Shown: positions 1-8,847, counted from the first letter of the stretch. The stretch is DNA of 49,945 nucleotides from JBGTLA01 sp041744375 (GCA_041744375.1 JBGTLA010000032.1:1-49945); one strand, 5' to 3'. Notes: generated by a model from the letters alone, not told the origin. Numbers and translations: made by a program.

Positions 1-1089
1 TTTGATGGCGGCCACGGCCGCCTTCGACGGGTAGGTGTAGACGGTTGGTTTCCCGGTGCTTCGATGGGGTTGCCGCTGGATGCGGAACCCCAAGAAGTCG
101 AAGCCCTCGTCGATGTGGGTGATCCTCGTTTTGGCTTCCGACAGGCGTAGACCCATCGGCGCCAGCACTGCTGTTGTCTCCTGGCGCACCTGCTCGGCGT
201 GTGCCTGGGTGCCGGCCACCATCACCACGAAATCGTCGGCGTAGCGGACGAGTCGGTAGGTGGCGTGGCCGTTTCGGCGGCGCCGATGCCGGGCGCTGGA
301 ATCGCCCCATCCCTCCCACGCCTCGACAAAATGGTCGTCGAGCGCCGAGAGGGCGATGTTGGCGAGCAGCGGCGAGAGGATGCCCCCTTGGGGCGTTCCG
401 GTGATGGTGTCCTCTTCGGTGCCGTCCTCGGTGAGGACGCCCGCTTGGAGGAACGACTTCACGAGCCCCAAGACACGTTTGTCTCCGATCCGGCGCCGCA
501 TCCGCCCCATCAGGGCGGTGTGGTCGATCCGGTCGAAGCACGCCTCGATATCTCCTTCCACCACCCACTCATAGGAGCGGGGTGGGGTGGCAAGGAAATG
601 GATCTCGGCGATGGCGTCTTGTGCTCGCCTTCGGGGACGGAAACCATATGAACATGGCTGAAAGTCCGCCTCGAAGATCGGTTCCATCACCAGTTTGAGG
701 GCCGCCTGGGCGACCCGGTCCCGCACGGCGGGGATACCCAGACGGCGCAGCTTGCCGCCGGTCTTGGGGATCATCCGTTCCCGCACGGGCAAGGGCTGGA
801 AACTCCGGGCCTTCAAATCGGCTCGAAGATCGGAAAGGAATGCTTCCTCGCCGCGCACCCTGGTTATGTAGTGGGCGGTCTGGCCGTCCACCCCAGCAGT
901 GCGTCCTCCCCGGTTGCCCCGCACCCGTTTCCACGCCACCGCGAGGAAAGCAGGGTCCGAGACGAGGTTGTAGAGGTCACCGAACCTCCGATCAGGATCA
1001 TCACGTGCCCACCTGTGCAGTTTCGATTGGATTCCCAGTACCCGGGCTTCGGCCTCATCGAGGCTTGGCCGCAGAACGCCCGTATTCAC
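1..1089 (-). CDS. ltrA: Group II intron reverse transcriptase/maturase (C-terminus cut by window edge)
   Basis: This protein copies the intron into DNA targets and helps it splice. The GTG start at 1087-1089 follows a strong GGAGG site in CCAGGAGGTCGCCTGTG. The 363 visible codons are open to the window edge. Hallmarks in order are an N-terminal RT0-like region with VRGNRGGRTAGVDG, the segment RPLGIP-like RRLGIPAVRDRVAQ, the conserved SYGFRP motif, GDIEACFDRIDH, the GTPQGGILSPLLANI block, and the catalytic YADDF box near residue 283 (bases 229-243). The maturase X domain and any endonuclease domain would lie outside the window. No stop or frameshift is seen, so the protein may be intact. Confidence 0.9.
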   Translation of the reverse strand, partial: MNTGVLRPSLDEAEARVLGIQSKLHRWARDDPDRRFGDLYNLVSDPAFLAVAWKRVRGNRGGRTAGVDGQTAHYITRVRGEEAFLSDLRADLKARSFQPLPVRERMIPKTGGKLRRLGIPAVRDRVAQAALKLVMEPIFEADFQPCSYGFRPRRRAQDAIAEIHFLATPPRSYEWVVEGDIEACFDRIDHTALMGRMRRRIGDKRVLGLVKSFLQAGVLTEDGTEEDTITGTPQGGILSPLLANIALSALDDHFVEAWEGWGDSSARHRRRRNGHATYRLVRYADDFVVMVAGTQAHAEQVRQETTAVLAPMGLRLSEAKTRITHIDEGFDFLGFRIQRQPHRSTGKPTVYTYPSKAAVAAIK

Positions 1090-1686
1090 AGGCGACCTCC
1101 TGGCGTTCCCTCATCGCTGCTGCGGACCCGCTGGTCCCCTTCGCCATGTGGCCGGCTTTCCCGACCTCCGACTACTACGGGATCTCCGCCCCGTCCCCGG
1201 GCCATCAGCCGACGGTGAGCCTGCCCGCCACCGACCTGGCTGGCCGGCGGGGAGGGCGACTCGGGGACGGTTCCCGCGTTCACTCTCTGGTCGATTGACG
1301 GGATAGGCGCCCAGCTCTTCCCCTGCAGCCTCGCCACGGCTACGCCGCAGACATTCACCGTGGCCTCCTCCCAGCCAACCCCTGACCGGGATAAGAGTCG
1401 CCCCACGACGGGGCGTGCACTGCCAACCGGCCCACATCCGCCAGGTTGGAGCCGTTGGTCCACTTGAGGGGGTTTCACCACTGGTTCACTTCGTGTTACA
1501 CCTCTCCGTCTTGCTTGCCGGACCCGGGCCGTCTGACGGTGCCGACCCGTCCCGTCGTTGTCGAGGCTGCTCCTACCCGACCCTGCACCTCCAGGATCAG
1601 GCTGCCTCCAGCTTCAGTGGGCTGCTGCGACAGCCCCCAGGCGGGGAATCACACCCCACCCGACCAGACAGCGCCTCGCGGCGCAC
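1..1686 (-). mobile_element. Group II intron, 5' part (3' end beyond the window)
   Basis: On the minus strand the intron opens with the canonical group II 5' end GTGCG (complement of 1682-1686), directly after transposase codons for W-S-N-N-P. About 600 nt without a good reading frame follow (1090-1686), the expected size of domains I to IV before the intron-encoded protein. The reverse transcriptase then starts at 1089. Domains V and VI and the 3' splice site lie left of base 1, so the subclass cannot be assigned. The insertion splits an IS256-family transposase gene. The boundary is read from the GTGCG motif and the break in transposase homology; EBS/IBS pairings were not resolved. Confidence 0.8.
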
Positions 1687-2731
1687 AGGATTGTTGCTCC
1701 ACACTTGCCGCCAGTGCTCTTTGGGGAACCCGGTGAACGCCAACAAGTCGGCTGCTGCCTCATCCAGATGGGTAGCGGCGTCTGAGAACCCAGCGGCTTC
1801 GAGCTGGTCGACGACCCGGCGGTGCTGAGCCCAGGTCGAGTCGGGGTCGGGTTGAGCGAAGATGGTGCGGACCATGGTGGCGACCATCTGCTGGGCGGCT
1901 TTGGGGACTTTGGTCAACAGGTTGCGCATGTAATGAGTTCTGCATCTCTGCCACGACGCCCCCGCCAGGGCGCTCGGATGGCTTCGACGAGGCCGGTGTG
2001 ATCATCGGAGACGACCAGCTGCACTCCAGAGAGGCCCCTGGCGACCAGTGACCGCCAGAAGGAAAGCCAGCCGGCGCCGTCTTCGGCGGTGGACAGCTCC
2101 ACCCCAAGGATCTCCCTATGCCCGTCACCGTTGACCCCCACGGCGTGCAAGAGGGCGACGTTGACCACCCGGCCACCTTCTCTGACTTTGAGGAACATGG
2201 CGTCGGCCCACACGTAGGTATACGGGCCCCGGTCCAACGGTCGGTTTCGGAAGTCGTCGACCAGCTCGTCGAGGTCCTTGGCGATCTCTGACACCTGACT
2301 CTTGGACAGCGAGGCGATGCCCAGCGTTTCGACCAGACCTTCCACCCGCCTCGTGGAAACACCCCGCACGTAGGCCTCCGCCACGCAGGCCACAAACGCC
2401 CTCTCCGCTCGGGTGCGGGCGTCTGAGCTAAGAGCCAGTCGGGAAAATAGGTGCCCTCCCGCAGCTTGGGAATTCGCAGATCGATCGTGCCCACCCGGGT
2501 GTCCCAACGGCGGGTCCGATACCCGTTACGGCGGTTGACCCCATCCGGGCTCACTGTCCCATACGGCGCCCCACACGTCTCATCGGCATCCGCCGACATC
2601 AGCGTCTCCGCGAAGGACCGAACCATCTCCCGCAACAGATCCGGCTCCGCCTGTTCCAGCTGCTTGCGCAGCCACTCGTTCACGTCCATCCTGTCGTTGA
2701 TCACCGCGTTACTCCTCACGGTCGCTTCCAA
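1687..2731 (-). pseudogene. IS256-family transposase, frameshifted and split by the group II intron
   Basis: This is a DDE transposase of the IS256/Mutator type, close in pattern to IS1081. The N-terminal part (2731 to about 2435) has NRRNGYRTRRWDTRVGTID and PKLREGTYFPDWLL. Homology then moves to another frame (about 2430 to 1965) with RAERAFV, GVSTRRVEGLVETLGI, SKSQVSEIAKDLDELV and the DDHTGLVEAIRA segment. It moves again (about 1965 to 1687) with WQRCRTHYMRNLLTKVPKAA, LLAFTGFPKEHWRQVWSNNP. The second shift looks like loss of one base in the GCG-GCC stretch near 1975. The usual continuation after WSNNP (ERLN...) is replaced by the intron 5' end at 1686. The element is therefore inactive as read. 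Confidence 0.88.
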
Positions 2732-2963
2732 GGCTGTCGTGAGGCTGGCGCGGTGATCACCTATATGGAAGGACCCTCAGGTTCTCCCCCGTACACCACG
2801 TCCGTGGACGCATCTGCGATACGGTCCAGCCACCCGCCGATACCGCGCAAGCTTCGATAACACGCACGTAATTCCGGTTGGAAGCACTAAGGTGGGAATT
2901 GTCCACTTCCGGATACTGGGTGGATCCGTTGGAGTTTGAACAAATCGGCATACTCTCTCACAG

Positions 2964-3713
2964 GTGAGCGCTGATGTGCGGACCCGGGGCGAGTGGCCCG
3001 GCCTTATCACCTTCCGGCGCGGGTGGTCCGTGGCTCGGGCCCGTCCATGGAACGATCAGGCGATCGACTCGGCCTCCCTCCGGTTGGAGCGAGGAGGTGA
3101 CCGTTTCCTGTTCGACTGTGCGGGCTGGTTGGCCGCGGCCGCCGTCACCGAGGTGCTCTCGCCTGCCTTGCCGGCAGGCCAGTCTCGCGTGTGGCACCGA
3201 GCTGGATTCGAGGAACATCTCGAGCTGGTCGTGTACGAGCGACCGTTGTCGAATGATCCCCCCGGTCCGCCCATCGTCCCCATCTCGCCGCTCAACCATC
3301 CCGACCTCCACTCCTTGACCCTCATCGACGACAAGGCTTTCCCGCCCCGCTGGAGGGTGGGTCATCTCGGATTGGCCGATGCGATGGCGGCCACTCCTAC
3401 CTCGACGGTGCTCGTCGCCGGCGGGCCCACCGAGTCGACCGGCTTCGTGATCGTCGGGGAAATGGCCGGAGTTGCCTACCTTCAGCGGTTGTCGGTGGAC
3501 CCCGCTCATGCCGGCCGCGGCATAGGTCGCTCGTTGCTGAGGGCAGGGGTGGCCTGGGCGCAGCGCCGCGGGGCGCGTACCATGCTCTTGAACACCCAGC
3601 CGGAAAATCACATCGCCGCCTCCCTGTACTTGAGCGAAGGCTTCCTCACCACGGGCCCTCGTCTCCAGGTGATGCGATGGACCGGCCGACCGAAGGAGAG
3701 TGAGCCGGCATGA
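2964..3713 (+). CDS. GNAT-family N-acetyltransferase (RimI-like)
   Basis: A predicted acetyl-CoA-dependent acyltransferase of 249 residues, with unknown acceptor. The C-terminal domain shows the acetyl-CoA loop HAGRGIGRSLL (about 182-192), preceded by the strand YLQRLSVDP and followed by ENHIAASLYLSEGF (about 214-227), as in RimI-type enzymes. The N-terminal half ends in VWHRAGFEEHLELVVYERPL (76-95), which resembles the end of a second GNAT fold, so a degenerate tandem GNAT is likely. The GTG start at 2964 has little Shine-Dalgarno signal. The stop overlaps the degV start (ATGA), suggesting coupled translation. It is the first intact gene after the transposon debris. Confidence 0.75.
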   Translation: MSADVRTRGEWPGLITFRRGWSVARARPWNDQAIDSASLRLERGGDRFLFDCAGWLAAAAVTEVLSPALPAGQSRVWHRAGFEEHLELVVYERPLSNDPPGPPIVPISPLNHPDLHSLTLIDDKAFPPRWRVGHLGLADAMAATPTSTVLVAGGPTESTGFVIVGEMAGVAYLQRLSVDPAHAGRGIGRSLLRAGVAWAQRRGARTMLLNTQPENHIAASLYLSEGFLTTGPRLQVMRWTGRPKESEPA

Positions 3714-4519
3714 TCGGAGTCGTCACCGACTCGTCGAGCGACCTGCCGCCCGATCTCGCTACTTCCCGTAACATCGCGATCGTGCCGCTCACGGTGCGTT
3801 TCGGCGAGGAAGTCTTGACCGACCGAGTCGATCTCGACACAGCGGAGTTCTGGCGGAGGCTGTCCGTTGCCGACCATCTCCCCGAAACGGCCGCTCCCAG
3901 CCCCGGAGCGTTCATGGATGCCTTCAACTCCATGGATCAGGTGGACGGCATCGTCTGTCTGTGCATCTCCTCGCAGTTGAGCGGCACGTATCAGGCCGCG
4001 CTCCTCGCCGCCGAGCAAGTGCCGGTGCCGGCGAAGGTGATCGATTCGAGAGTCGTTTCGATGGCCCTCGGATTGGCGACGCTGGCCGCCGCCGACATCG
4101 CCGACGCCGGAGGGAGCCTCGACGAGGTGGCGGCCGCCGGACACGCTGCATCCCGCAAGGCCAACGTCTTCGCCGCCCTCGACACCCTGACCTATCTGGA
4201 GAGAGGCGGTCGAATCGGGCGCGTATCCGCCCTGCTGGGGGGCCTGCTCGACATCAAGCCGATCATCACCCTCAACGACGGAGTCGTTGCCGCCGGCGGG
4301 CGGGCAAGGACTCGCAACAAGGCGGTGGCGGCGGTAGCGTCCCACCTCGCCTCCAAGGACCTGGCCCGTCTGGCCTTGGTCCACAGTGGCGGTGTGGGGG
4401 TGGGTGATCTCGCCGCTTCCCTCATCACCCCCGCGGCCACAATCGTGGCCGAGTTGGGCCCGGTGGTCGGCACCCACACCGGTCCGGGTGTGATCGGGGC
4501 GGCTTACGTCGAGAATTGA
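3710..4519 (+). CDS. DegV family (fatty-acid-binding) protein
   Basis: A 269-residue protein of the DegV/EDD-fold family, whose characterised members (FakB) bind a fatty acid and present it to a fatty-acid kinase. Visible family features are the N-terminal VTDSSSDLPPDL, the ISSQLSGTYQAA segment (about 85-96), IDSRVVSMALG, and TLTYLERGGRIGRVSALLGGLL with LDIKPIITL. Length is normal. The start overlaps the upstream acetyltransferase gene by four bases. No FakA-like kinase gene is in the window, so the partner and ligand are unknown. Confidence 0.88.
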   Translation: MIGVVTDSSSDLPPDLATSRNIAIVPLTVRFGEEVLTDRVDLDTAEFWRRLSVADHLPETAAPSPGAFMDAFNSMDQVDGIVCLCISSQLSGTYQAALLAAEQVPVPAKVIDSRVVSMALGLATLAAADIADAGGSLDEVAAAGHAASRKANVFAALDTLTYLERGGRIGRVSALLGGLLDIKPIITLNDGVVAAGGRARTRNKAVAAVASHLASKDLARLALVHSGGVGVGDLAASLITPAATIVAELGPVVGTHTGPGVIGAAYVEN

Positions 4520-4588
4520 GATGATGGGTGGGCGCGGACCGGAGAGGCCACTGCCTGGCCCTCGCTCGGGAGACGGCCCGGCCGTCTG

Positions 4589-5884
4589 ATGCCACCACCC
4601 CTTCCCGACCGCTTCAAGCTCGAGGTTCGCCTGGGTCGCGCCGACGACCTCGAAGAATGGCTGGCCACCGACCGCTCCCTGGACCGCCCCGTGCTCATTC
4701 GGGTCCTCGGTCCCGAATCGACACCCGCTCGCCGGCGACAGTTCGTGGCGTCCGTGAGGCAGGCATCAGCCGTCAGTCACCCTCACCTGGCTTCCGTCTT
4801 CTTGGCCGAGGCCATTCCCGACGGCGCCTTCTCCGTCTCGGAATGGACGGGCGGCGCCACACTCGCCGCCCGTCTCACGGCCGGAGACACCATCGACCCC
4901 GACGAGTTCCTTCCCAACGCCGCCGGGCTCAGCGCCGCCCTGGCGGCACTCCACGACGAGGGCGTCGTCCATGGGGGCATCGACCCGGCCGCCATCACCT
5001 ATACGGTCGCCCACCCGGCCAAGCTGGGAGGGTTCGGCCGGCGTTCCTCCAACGCAACAACGCGCGACGACGTCCGGGCGTTGAGCGAGACGCTCGAGCA
5101 AGCCTTGACGGGAGCACCTCCCGGCGGCCCGCCGCCGTCGGAGTCCATCGATGGCCTCAGCCCCACCGTCGACCGAGTACTGCGGGCAGGCCGGCGCGGC
5201 TCCATGGGCGCCCGCGCCCTGTCGCAGGCATTCTCCAGCGCTCCCACCCCTCGTCGTCCCCAACCCGAGTCGTCCCGTCCCTCACGCCGCCTGTTGCTCG
5301 TAGCCCTCGGGTTGTTGGCGGCGGCAGCCGCCCTGGTCGGAATAGGACGAGTGTTCACGCCCAGCGGAGCACCGATCTCCCCCCCGGCTGCCGACATCAC
5401 TGTGACCACCACCACCGTCGCCGCCACCACCACCTCCACCACCACCGTCGCCGGACGGGGACCGGTCACTGTTTCCAACCCGGCCACGCTCGATCCCTTC
5501 GGCGGCGGGGGAGAGAACGACGAACTGCTCGGCGCGCTGGTCGACAACGACCCCACAACTGTCTGGCGTACGGAGCGATATCTCGATCCCCTCCCCCTCG
5601 TCAAGCCGGGCGTGGGAGTATCCATCGATGTGGTAGGTGTCCCCGGTTCCGTCGAGCTTCACGGGCTCACTCCCGGGACCAGCTTCGAGCTGCGCTGGGC
5701 GCCCGGGCCCGGCACCGACCCCGAAGATTACGCTCGCGTCGCCCGGGCCCTGTCTCACCCGGGCACGACCACGATCCAGCTCCCAGCGCGCTCCGGGGGG
5801 ACGTGGCTCATCTGGTTCACCGACATCCCCTCCTCGGGGACGGACTACATGGCATCGCTCTCGATGGTTCGATTTTGGCCGTGA
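4589..5884 (+). CDS. Membrane-anchored pseudokinase with C-terminal extracytoplasmic domain (MviN/Rv3910 C-terminal-like)
   Basis: A 431-residue protein. Residues 1-220 follow a Ser/Thr kinase fold, but the catalytic residues are gone. The beta-3 lysine position reads VLIRVL (Arg38), the HRD site reads HGG (128-130), and DFG reads GGFG (147-150). A single membrane helix spans about 234-253, then a Thr-rich linker (270-288), then a beta-rich domain (about 300-431) reminiscent of discoidin/carbohydrate-binding folds. In mycobacteria this position, just before sigM, is held by mviN, where a MurJ flippase is fused to such a pseudokinase. Here no flippase part is seen. It probably senses the envelope and binds an FHA protein (inference). 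Confidence 0.72.
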   Translation: MPPPLPDRFKLEVRLGRADDLEEWLATDRSLDRPVLIRVLGPESTPARRRQFVASVRQASAVSHPHLASVFLAEAIPDGAFSVSEWTGGATLAARLTAGDTIDPDEFLPNAAGLSAALAALHDEGVVHGGIDPAAITYTVAHPAKLGGFGRRSSNATTRDDVRALSETLEQALTGAPPGGPPPSESIDGLSPTVDRVLRAGRRGSMGARALSQAFSSAPTPRRPQPESSRPSRRLLLVALGLLAAAAALVGIGRVFTPSGAPISPPAADITVTTTTVAATTTSTTTVAGRGPVTVSNPATLDPFGGGGENDELLGALVDNDPTTVWRTERYLDPLPLVKPGVGVSIDVVGVPGSVELHGLTPGTSFELRWAPGPGTDPEDYARVARALSHPGTTTIQLPARSGGTWLIWFTDIPSSGTDYMASLSMVRFWP

Positions 5885-5915
5885 CCGGGCCAAGTCGAGC
5901 AGTAGCCTCTCCGCC

Positions 5916-6464
5916 GTGATCGACGCAGACGACCGGGACCTACTCCGAAGGTTCGGCACTGGTGACCGCCAAGCGTTCGACGAATTGATGCGTCGCCATG
6001 AGGATCGAGTGTTCGCCATTTGTCTCCGCATCATGCGCCAGCGCGATGCGGCACTCGACGCCGCTCAGGACACTTTCCTCACGGTGTTCCGCAAGGCCGA
6101 CCATTTTCGCGGTGAGTCGGCGTTCTCCACCTGGCTGTACCGCATCGCCGTCAACACTTGTTACGACCACCTCCGCAAAGCCAAGCGGAGACCCAGCGAG
6201 GCTCTACCTGAGGGCGACGACCCGCCCGATCGGTCGGCAGACGACGCACTGACATCGGTGGAACTACGCCCAGACCTGCTTCGTGCTCTCGCCGTCCTGG
6301 GCGAGGAGTTCCGCTCCACCATCGTCCTGGTGGATGTCGAAGGGCTGGCAGTCGCCGAGGCTGCCTCCATCCTGGAGGTGGCCGAGGGCACGGTGAAATC
6401 GCGTTTGCACCGCGGCCGCCGGCAACTGGCGCAGATTCTCGGGAACCCAATGGAGTGGGGATGA
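5916..6464 (+). CDS. sigM: ECF RNA polymerase sigma factor, SigM-like
   Basis: A 182-residue extracytoplasmic-function sigma factor. Region 2 is clear (FDELMRRHEDRVFAICLRIMR, then DAAQDTFLTVFRKADHFRGESAFSTWLYRIAVN), followed by a charged linker. Region 4 is also clear (EGLAVAEAASILEVAEGTVKSRLHRGRRQL). I chose the GTG at 5916 because homology starts right after it, although the frame is open further upstream through the previous gene. The anti-sigma gene begins 7 nt after the stop, and trxB-trxA follow, the same order as sigM-rsmA-trxB-trxC in mycobacteria. SigM is inferred from this synteny, since ECF groups cannot be separated by eye. Confidence 0.88.
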   Translation: MIDADDRDLLRRFGTGDRQAFDELMRRHEDRVFAICLRIMRQRDAALDAAQDTFLTVFRKADHFRGESAFSTWLYRIAVNTCYDHLRKAKRRPSEALPEGDDPPDRSADDALTSVELRPDLLRALAVLGEEFRSTIVLVDVEGLAVAEAASILEVAEGTVKSRLHRGRRQLAQILGNPMEWG

Positions 6465-6471
6465 CATCCAA

Positions 6472-7245
6472 GTGAGTGAACAGATGGGACACGAACACGA
6501 TTTCGAACGGATCGCCGCCCTCGTGGAGGGTAGGCTCGAGGACCCGGCTCCGGCCGAGGCAGAGATCGCCGCTTGCTCCGAGTGCCGCGCCCACCGCGAC
6601 CATCTCATCGTTCTGGCGGCGGTGGCAGCGCTCCCCTCCCCCGCCCTCGACGACTTGGAACGTCGCCGTTTGCGAGCCGGCGTCTGGGATCAGCTGACTC
6701 CGCCTGCCCGTGTCTCCTCCCCACGCCGGGGGGTCCCCTGGGCCTACCGAATCGCATCGGTGGCGGCGGCGGCGGTGCTCGTAGTCGGAGTCGGTGCAGT
6801 AATCAGTGACAGATCCGGCGACGACGCCCAGGTCCTGACCGTAGACAACCTCGAATCGGCCCGCTCTGGCGAAGCCTCCGACGCCACCGCCGACATGGCC
6901 GAGATGCAGGCCGCCGAGGAAGCACCCGAGATCATGTCCGACTCCCCCCCCGCGGACGAAGGGGCCGGCGTCGACGACCAACTCCGGGTCTCCAGTGCCG
7001 AGGAAGTCGAGGCGGCGGCCGACGTCTTCCGCCGGCGGGCCGAGGAGTTCGAGGGGTCCTATTTCTCGCTGGTGGCAGCCGACTGTGTGGCGGCCGACCG
7101 CCTGGCGGAGCAGCTACCGTTTCTCTCCGCCCCGGGCGAGGTAGCGGGCGAGGCGGTTGAGTTCGTAGCCTTGGGTGCCTCCGATCAGGTGGAGACGGTG
7201 GTCGTGTATCGCACTGACGACTGCACGGTGATCCATCGCGAGTAG
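6472..7245 (+). CDS. Anti-sigma factor, single-pass membrane protein
   Basis: A 257-residue protein paired with the preceding sigma gene. The N-terminal cytoplasmic part (1-80) contains a putative zinc-binding CSEC motif near residue 35, in the position of the ZAS motif HxxxCxxC. The usual histidine four residues before the first Cys is not present (sequence EIAACSEC), so zinc binding is uncertain. A hydrophobic helix (about 87-105) crosses the membrane. The acidic outer region (110-257) has two cysteines near the end (ADCVAAD and TDDCTVIH) that could form a disulfide. The GTG start at 6472 is preferred; an ATG at 6484 is possible. Confidence 0.75.
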   Translation: MSEQMGHEHDFERIAALVEGRLEDPAPAEAEIAACSECRAHRDHLIVLAAVAALPSPALDDLERRRLRAGVWDQLTPPARVSSPRRGVPWAYRIASVAAAAVLVVGVGAVISDRSGDDAQVLTVDNLESARSGEASDATADMAEMQAAEEAPEIMSDSPPADEGAGVDDQLRVSSAEEVEAAADVFRRRAEEFEGSYFSLVAADCVAADRLAEQLPFLSAPGEVAGEAVEFVALGASDQVETVVVYRTDDCTVIHRE

Positions 7246-7277
7246 AGAGCGGCAAGTGGGCCGCTAACCTCGATCGA

Positions 7278-7559
7278 ATGGAGGACTTTCCCGCCAGATT
7301 GGCCGCTTTGCTCGAATCATCCGCAGCGAAGGTGAGGTCGCTGACAGTCGACCGCGTTACCAACGCCATCCGCGTCACCACGTTGGGGATCATTGCGGCC
7401 TCACTCGCCGCCATGGCGGGCGTCTTCTTGTTCTTGACAATTTTCGGGGCTCTCGAGATCCCCCTGGGTCGCGGAGGGGCGCTGGCGGTTTTGGGGGGAC
7501 TATTTGTCGCGGGAGGAGCGTTGCTGTGGATGAAGCGAACGAAAGACGCGGCTCCGTGA
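7278..7559 (+). CDS. Small membrane protein, putative actinobacterial Holin-X/phage-holin superfamily type
   Basis: A 93-residue protein with an amphipathic N-terminus and two hydrophobic helices (about 34-56 and 64-83) joined by a short loop, ending in a basic tail MKRTKD. This two-helix pattern is common to the actinobacterial Holin-X family (DUF1469-like), but such short sequences carry little signature. It lies between the anti-sigma gene and trxB and probably shares their transcript. Its stop overlaps the likely GTG start of trxB. The function is unknown. Confidence 0.6.
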   Translation: MEDFPARLAALLESSAAKVRSLTVDRVTNAIRVTTLGIIAASLAAMAGVFLFLTIFGALEIPLGRGGALAVLGGLFVAGGALLWMKRTKDAAP

Positions 7560-8527
7560 AGCACGAAAGGATCATCATCATCGGCAGCGGTCCGGCTGGC
7601 CTGACGGCGGCCCTGTACGCCTCTCGCGCCGATCTCGAGCCCCTCATGTTCGAGGGTTTCTCAGCCGGAGGTCAGCTGATGATCACCACCGACGTCGAGA
7701 ACTACCCTGGGTTCCCGGACGGGATCATGGGTCCCGAACTGATGGAACGGTTCCGTAAGCAAGCCGAACACTTCGGCACTCGCCTTATGACCGTGGATGT
7801 CGACCGGGTCGATCTGTCCAGTCGCCCGTTCGGAGTGTGGGTCGGAGCGGACGAGTATCGAGCCGACTCGCTCATCATCGCCACCGGCGCAACCGCTCTT
7901 TGGTTGGATGTTCCCGGCGAGCAGCGCCTCACCGGCCGAGGCGTGTCGGCTTGCGCCACCTGCGACGGCTTTTTCTTCCGCGACAAGGAACTCGTTGTGG
8001 TGGGTGGCGGTGACTCGGCCATGGAGGAGTCCCTCTTCCTCACCAAATTTGCGTCGAAAGTCACCATCGTCCATCGCCGTGACGAGTTCCGGGCTTCGAA
8101 GATCATGGCCACCCGCGCCCTCGAACATCCCAAGATCGATGTGATCTGGAACGCTCGAGTCACCGAGATCCACGGCGAAGACGGCGTTACCGGCGTGACA
8201 CTGGAGGACACCGTCACCGGCGAGCAACGCCTCATGCCTATCGATGGCCTCTTCGTTGCGATCGGCCACACCCCCACGACCACTCTCTTCGCCGAGCAAC
8301 TCGAGCTCAACGACAAGGGGTACATCGTCCTGGCGGACGGGGTGAGCACACGGACGTCGGTCGAGGGCGTGTTCGCTGCCGGCGACGTGGCCGATTCGGT
8401 CTACCGACAGGCCGTCACCGCCGCCGGGACTGGCTGCCGGGCGGCGATCGATGCCGAGCGGTGGCTCACCGACCACGAAAGTACCGAGTCAGCCACACGA
8501 CTCGTGAGACAGGAGACGACAACATGA
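7556..8527 (+). CDS. trxB: Thioredoxin-disulfide reductase
   Basis: This FAD/NADPH enzyme reduces thioredoxin. The FAD-binding GSGPAGLTAALYASRA lies at the N-terminus, GGQLMITTDVENYPGF follows, the redox-active CATC is near residues 133-136, the NADPH-binding GGGDSAMEESLFLT follows it, and the second FAD motif GVFAAGDVAD lies near the C-terminus. The length of about 323 residues is normal. The GTG at 7556 gives the usual short N-terminus and overlaps the previous stop (GTGA). A GTG at 7526 preceded by GGAGG is an alternative adding ten residues. trxA starts inside the end of trxB, so the two are translationally coupled. Confidence 0.96.
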   Translation: MKHERIIIIGSGPAGLTAALYASRADLEPLMFEGFSAGGQLMITTDVENYPGFPDGIMGPELMERFRKQAEHFGTRLMTVDVDRVDLSSRPFGVWVGADEYRADSLIIATGATALWLDVPGEQRLTGRGVSACATCDGFFFRDKELVVVGGGDSAMEESLFLTKFASKVTIVHRRDEFRASKIMATRALEHPKIDVIWNARVTEIHGEDGVTGVTLEDTVTGEQRLMPIDGLFVAIGHTPTTTLFAEQLELNDKGYIVLADGVSTRTSVEGVFAAGDVADSVYRQAVTAAGTGCRAAIDAERWLTDHESTESATRLVRQETTT

Positions 8528-8847
8528 GCCAGATTCAGAAAGTCACTGACGGCACCATCGACGAGACCATCGGTAGCGGCCGGCCGGTGTTGGTCGATTT
8601 CTGGGCCGAGTGGTGCGGCCCGTGCAAGATGGTGGCACCGGTGCTCGAGGAAGTCGCCGCGGAGAACCCCGACTCCATCACCGTTGCCAAACTCAACATC
8701 GACGAGAACCCCCAGTCTGCGGGCCGCTTCGACGTTATGAGCATCCCCACGATGATCGTCTTCCAGGATGGAGTCGAGAAGAAGCGGATTGTCGGAGCCC
8801 GTCCTAAGGCGGCCATCCTCCAAGAACTCAGCGAGTACCTCACCTGA
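8524..8847 (+). CDS. trxA: Thioredoxin
   Basis: A 107-residue cytoplasmic thiol-disulfide carrier, substrate of TrxB. The active site WCGPC (Cys31 and Cys34) sits in DFWAEWCGPCKMVAP, and the cis-proline loop is MSIPTMIVF. The length is standard for the family. The ATG at 8524 overlaps the trxB stop by four bases and is preceded by GGAGACG. The sigma/anti-sigma/trxB/trxA order suggests that the pair responds to the upstream ECF sigma factor, as proposed for mycobacterial SigM-type loci (inference). Confidence 0.97.
   Translation: MSQIQKVTDGTIDETIGSGRPVLVDFWAEWCGPCKMVAPVLEEVAAENPDSITVAKLNIDENPQSAGRFDVMSIPTMIVFQDGVEKKRIVGARPKAAILQELSEYLT

Noticed and set aside
2757..2963. Exact left inverted repeat of the IS256 element
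   Set aside because: GTACACCACGTCCGTGGAC near 2790 looks like an end of this family, but the other end lies outside the window so the repeat cannot be confirmed.
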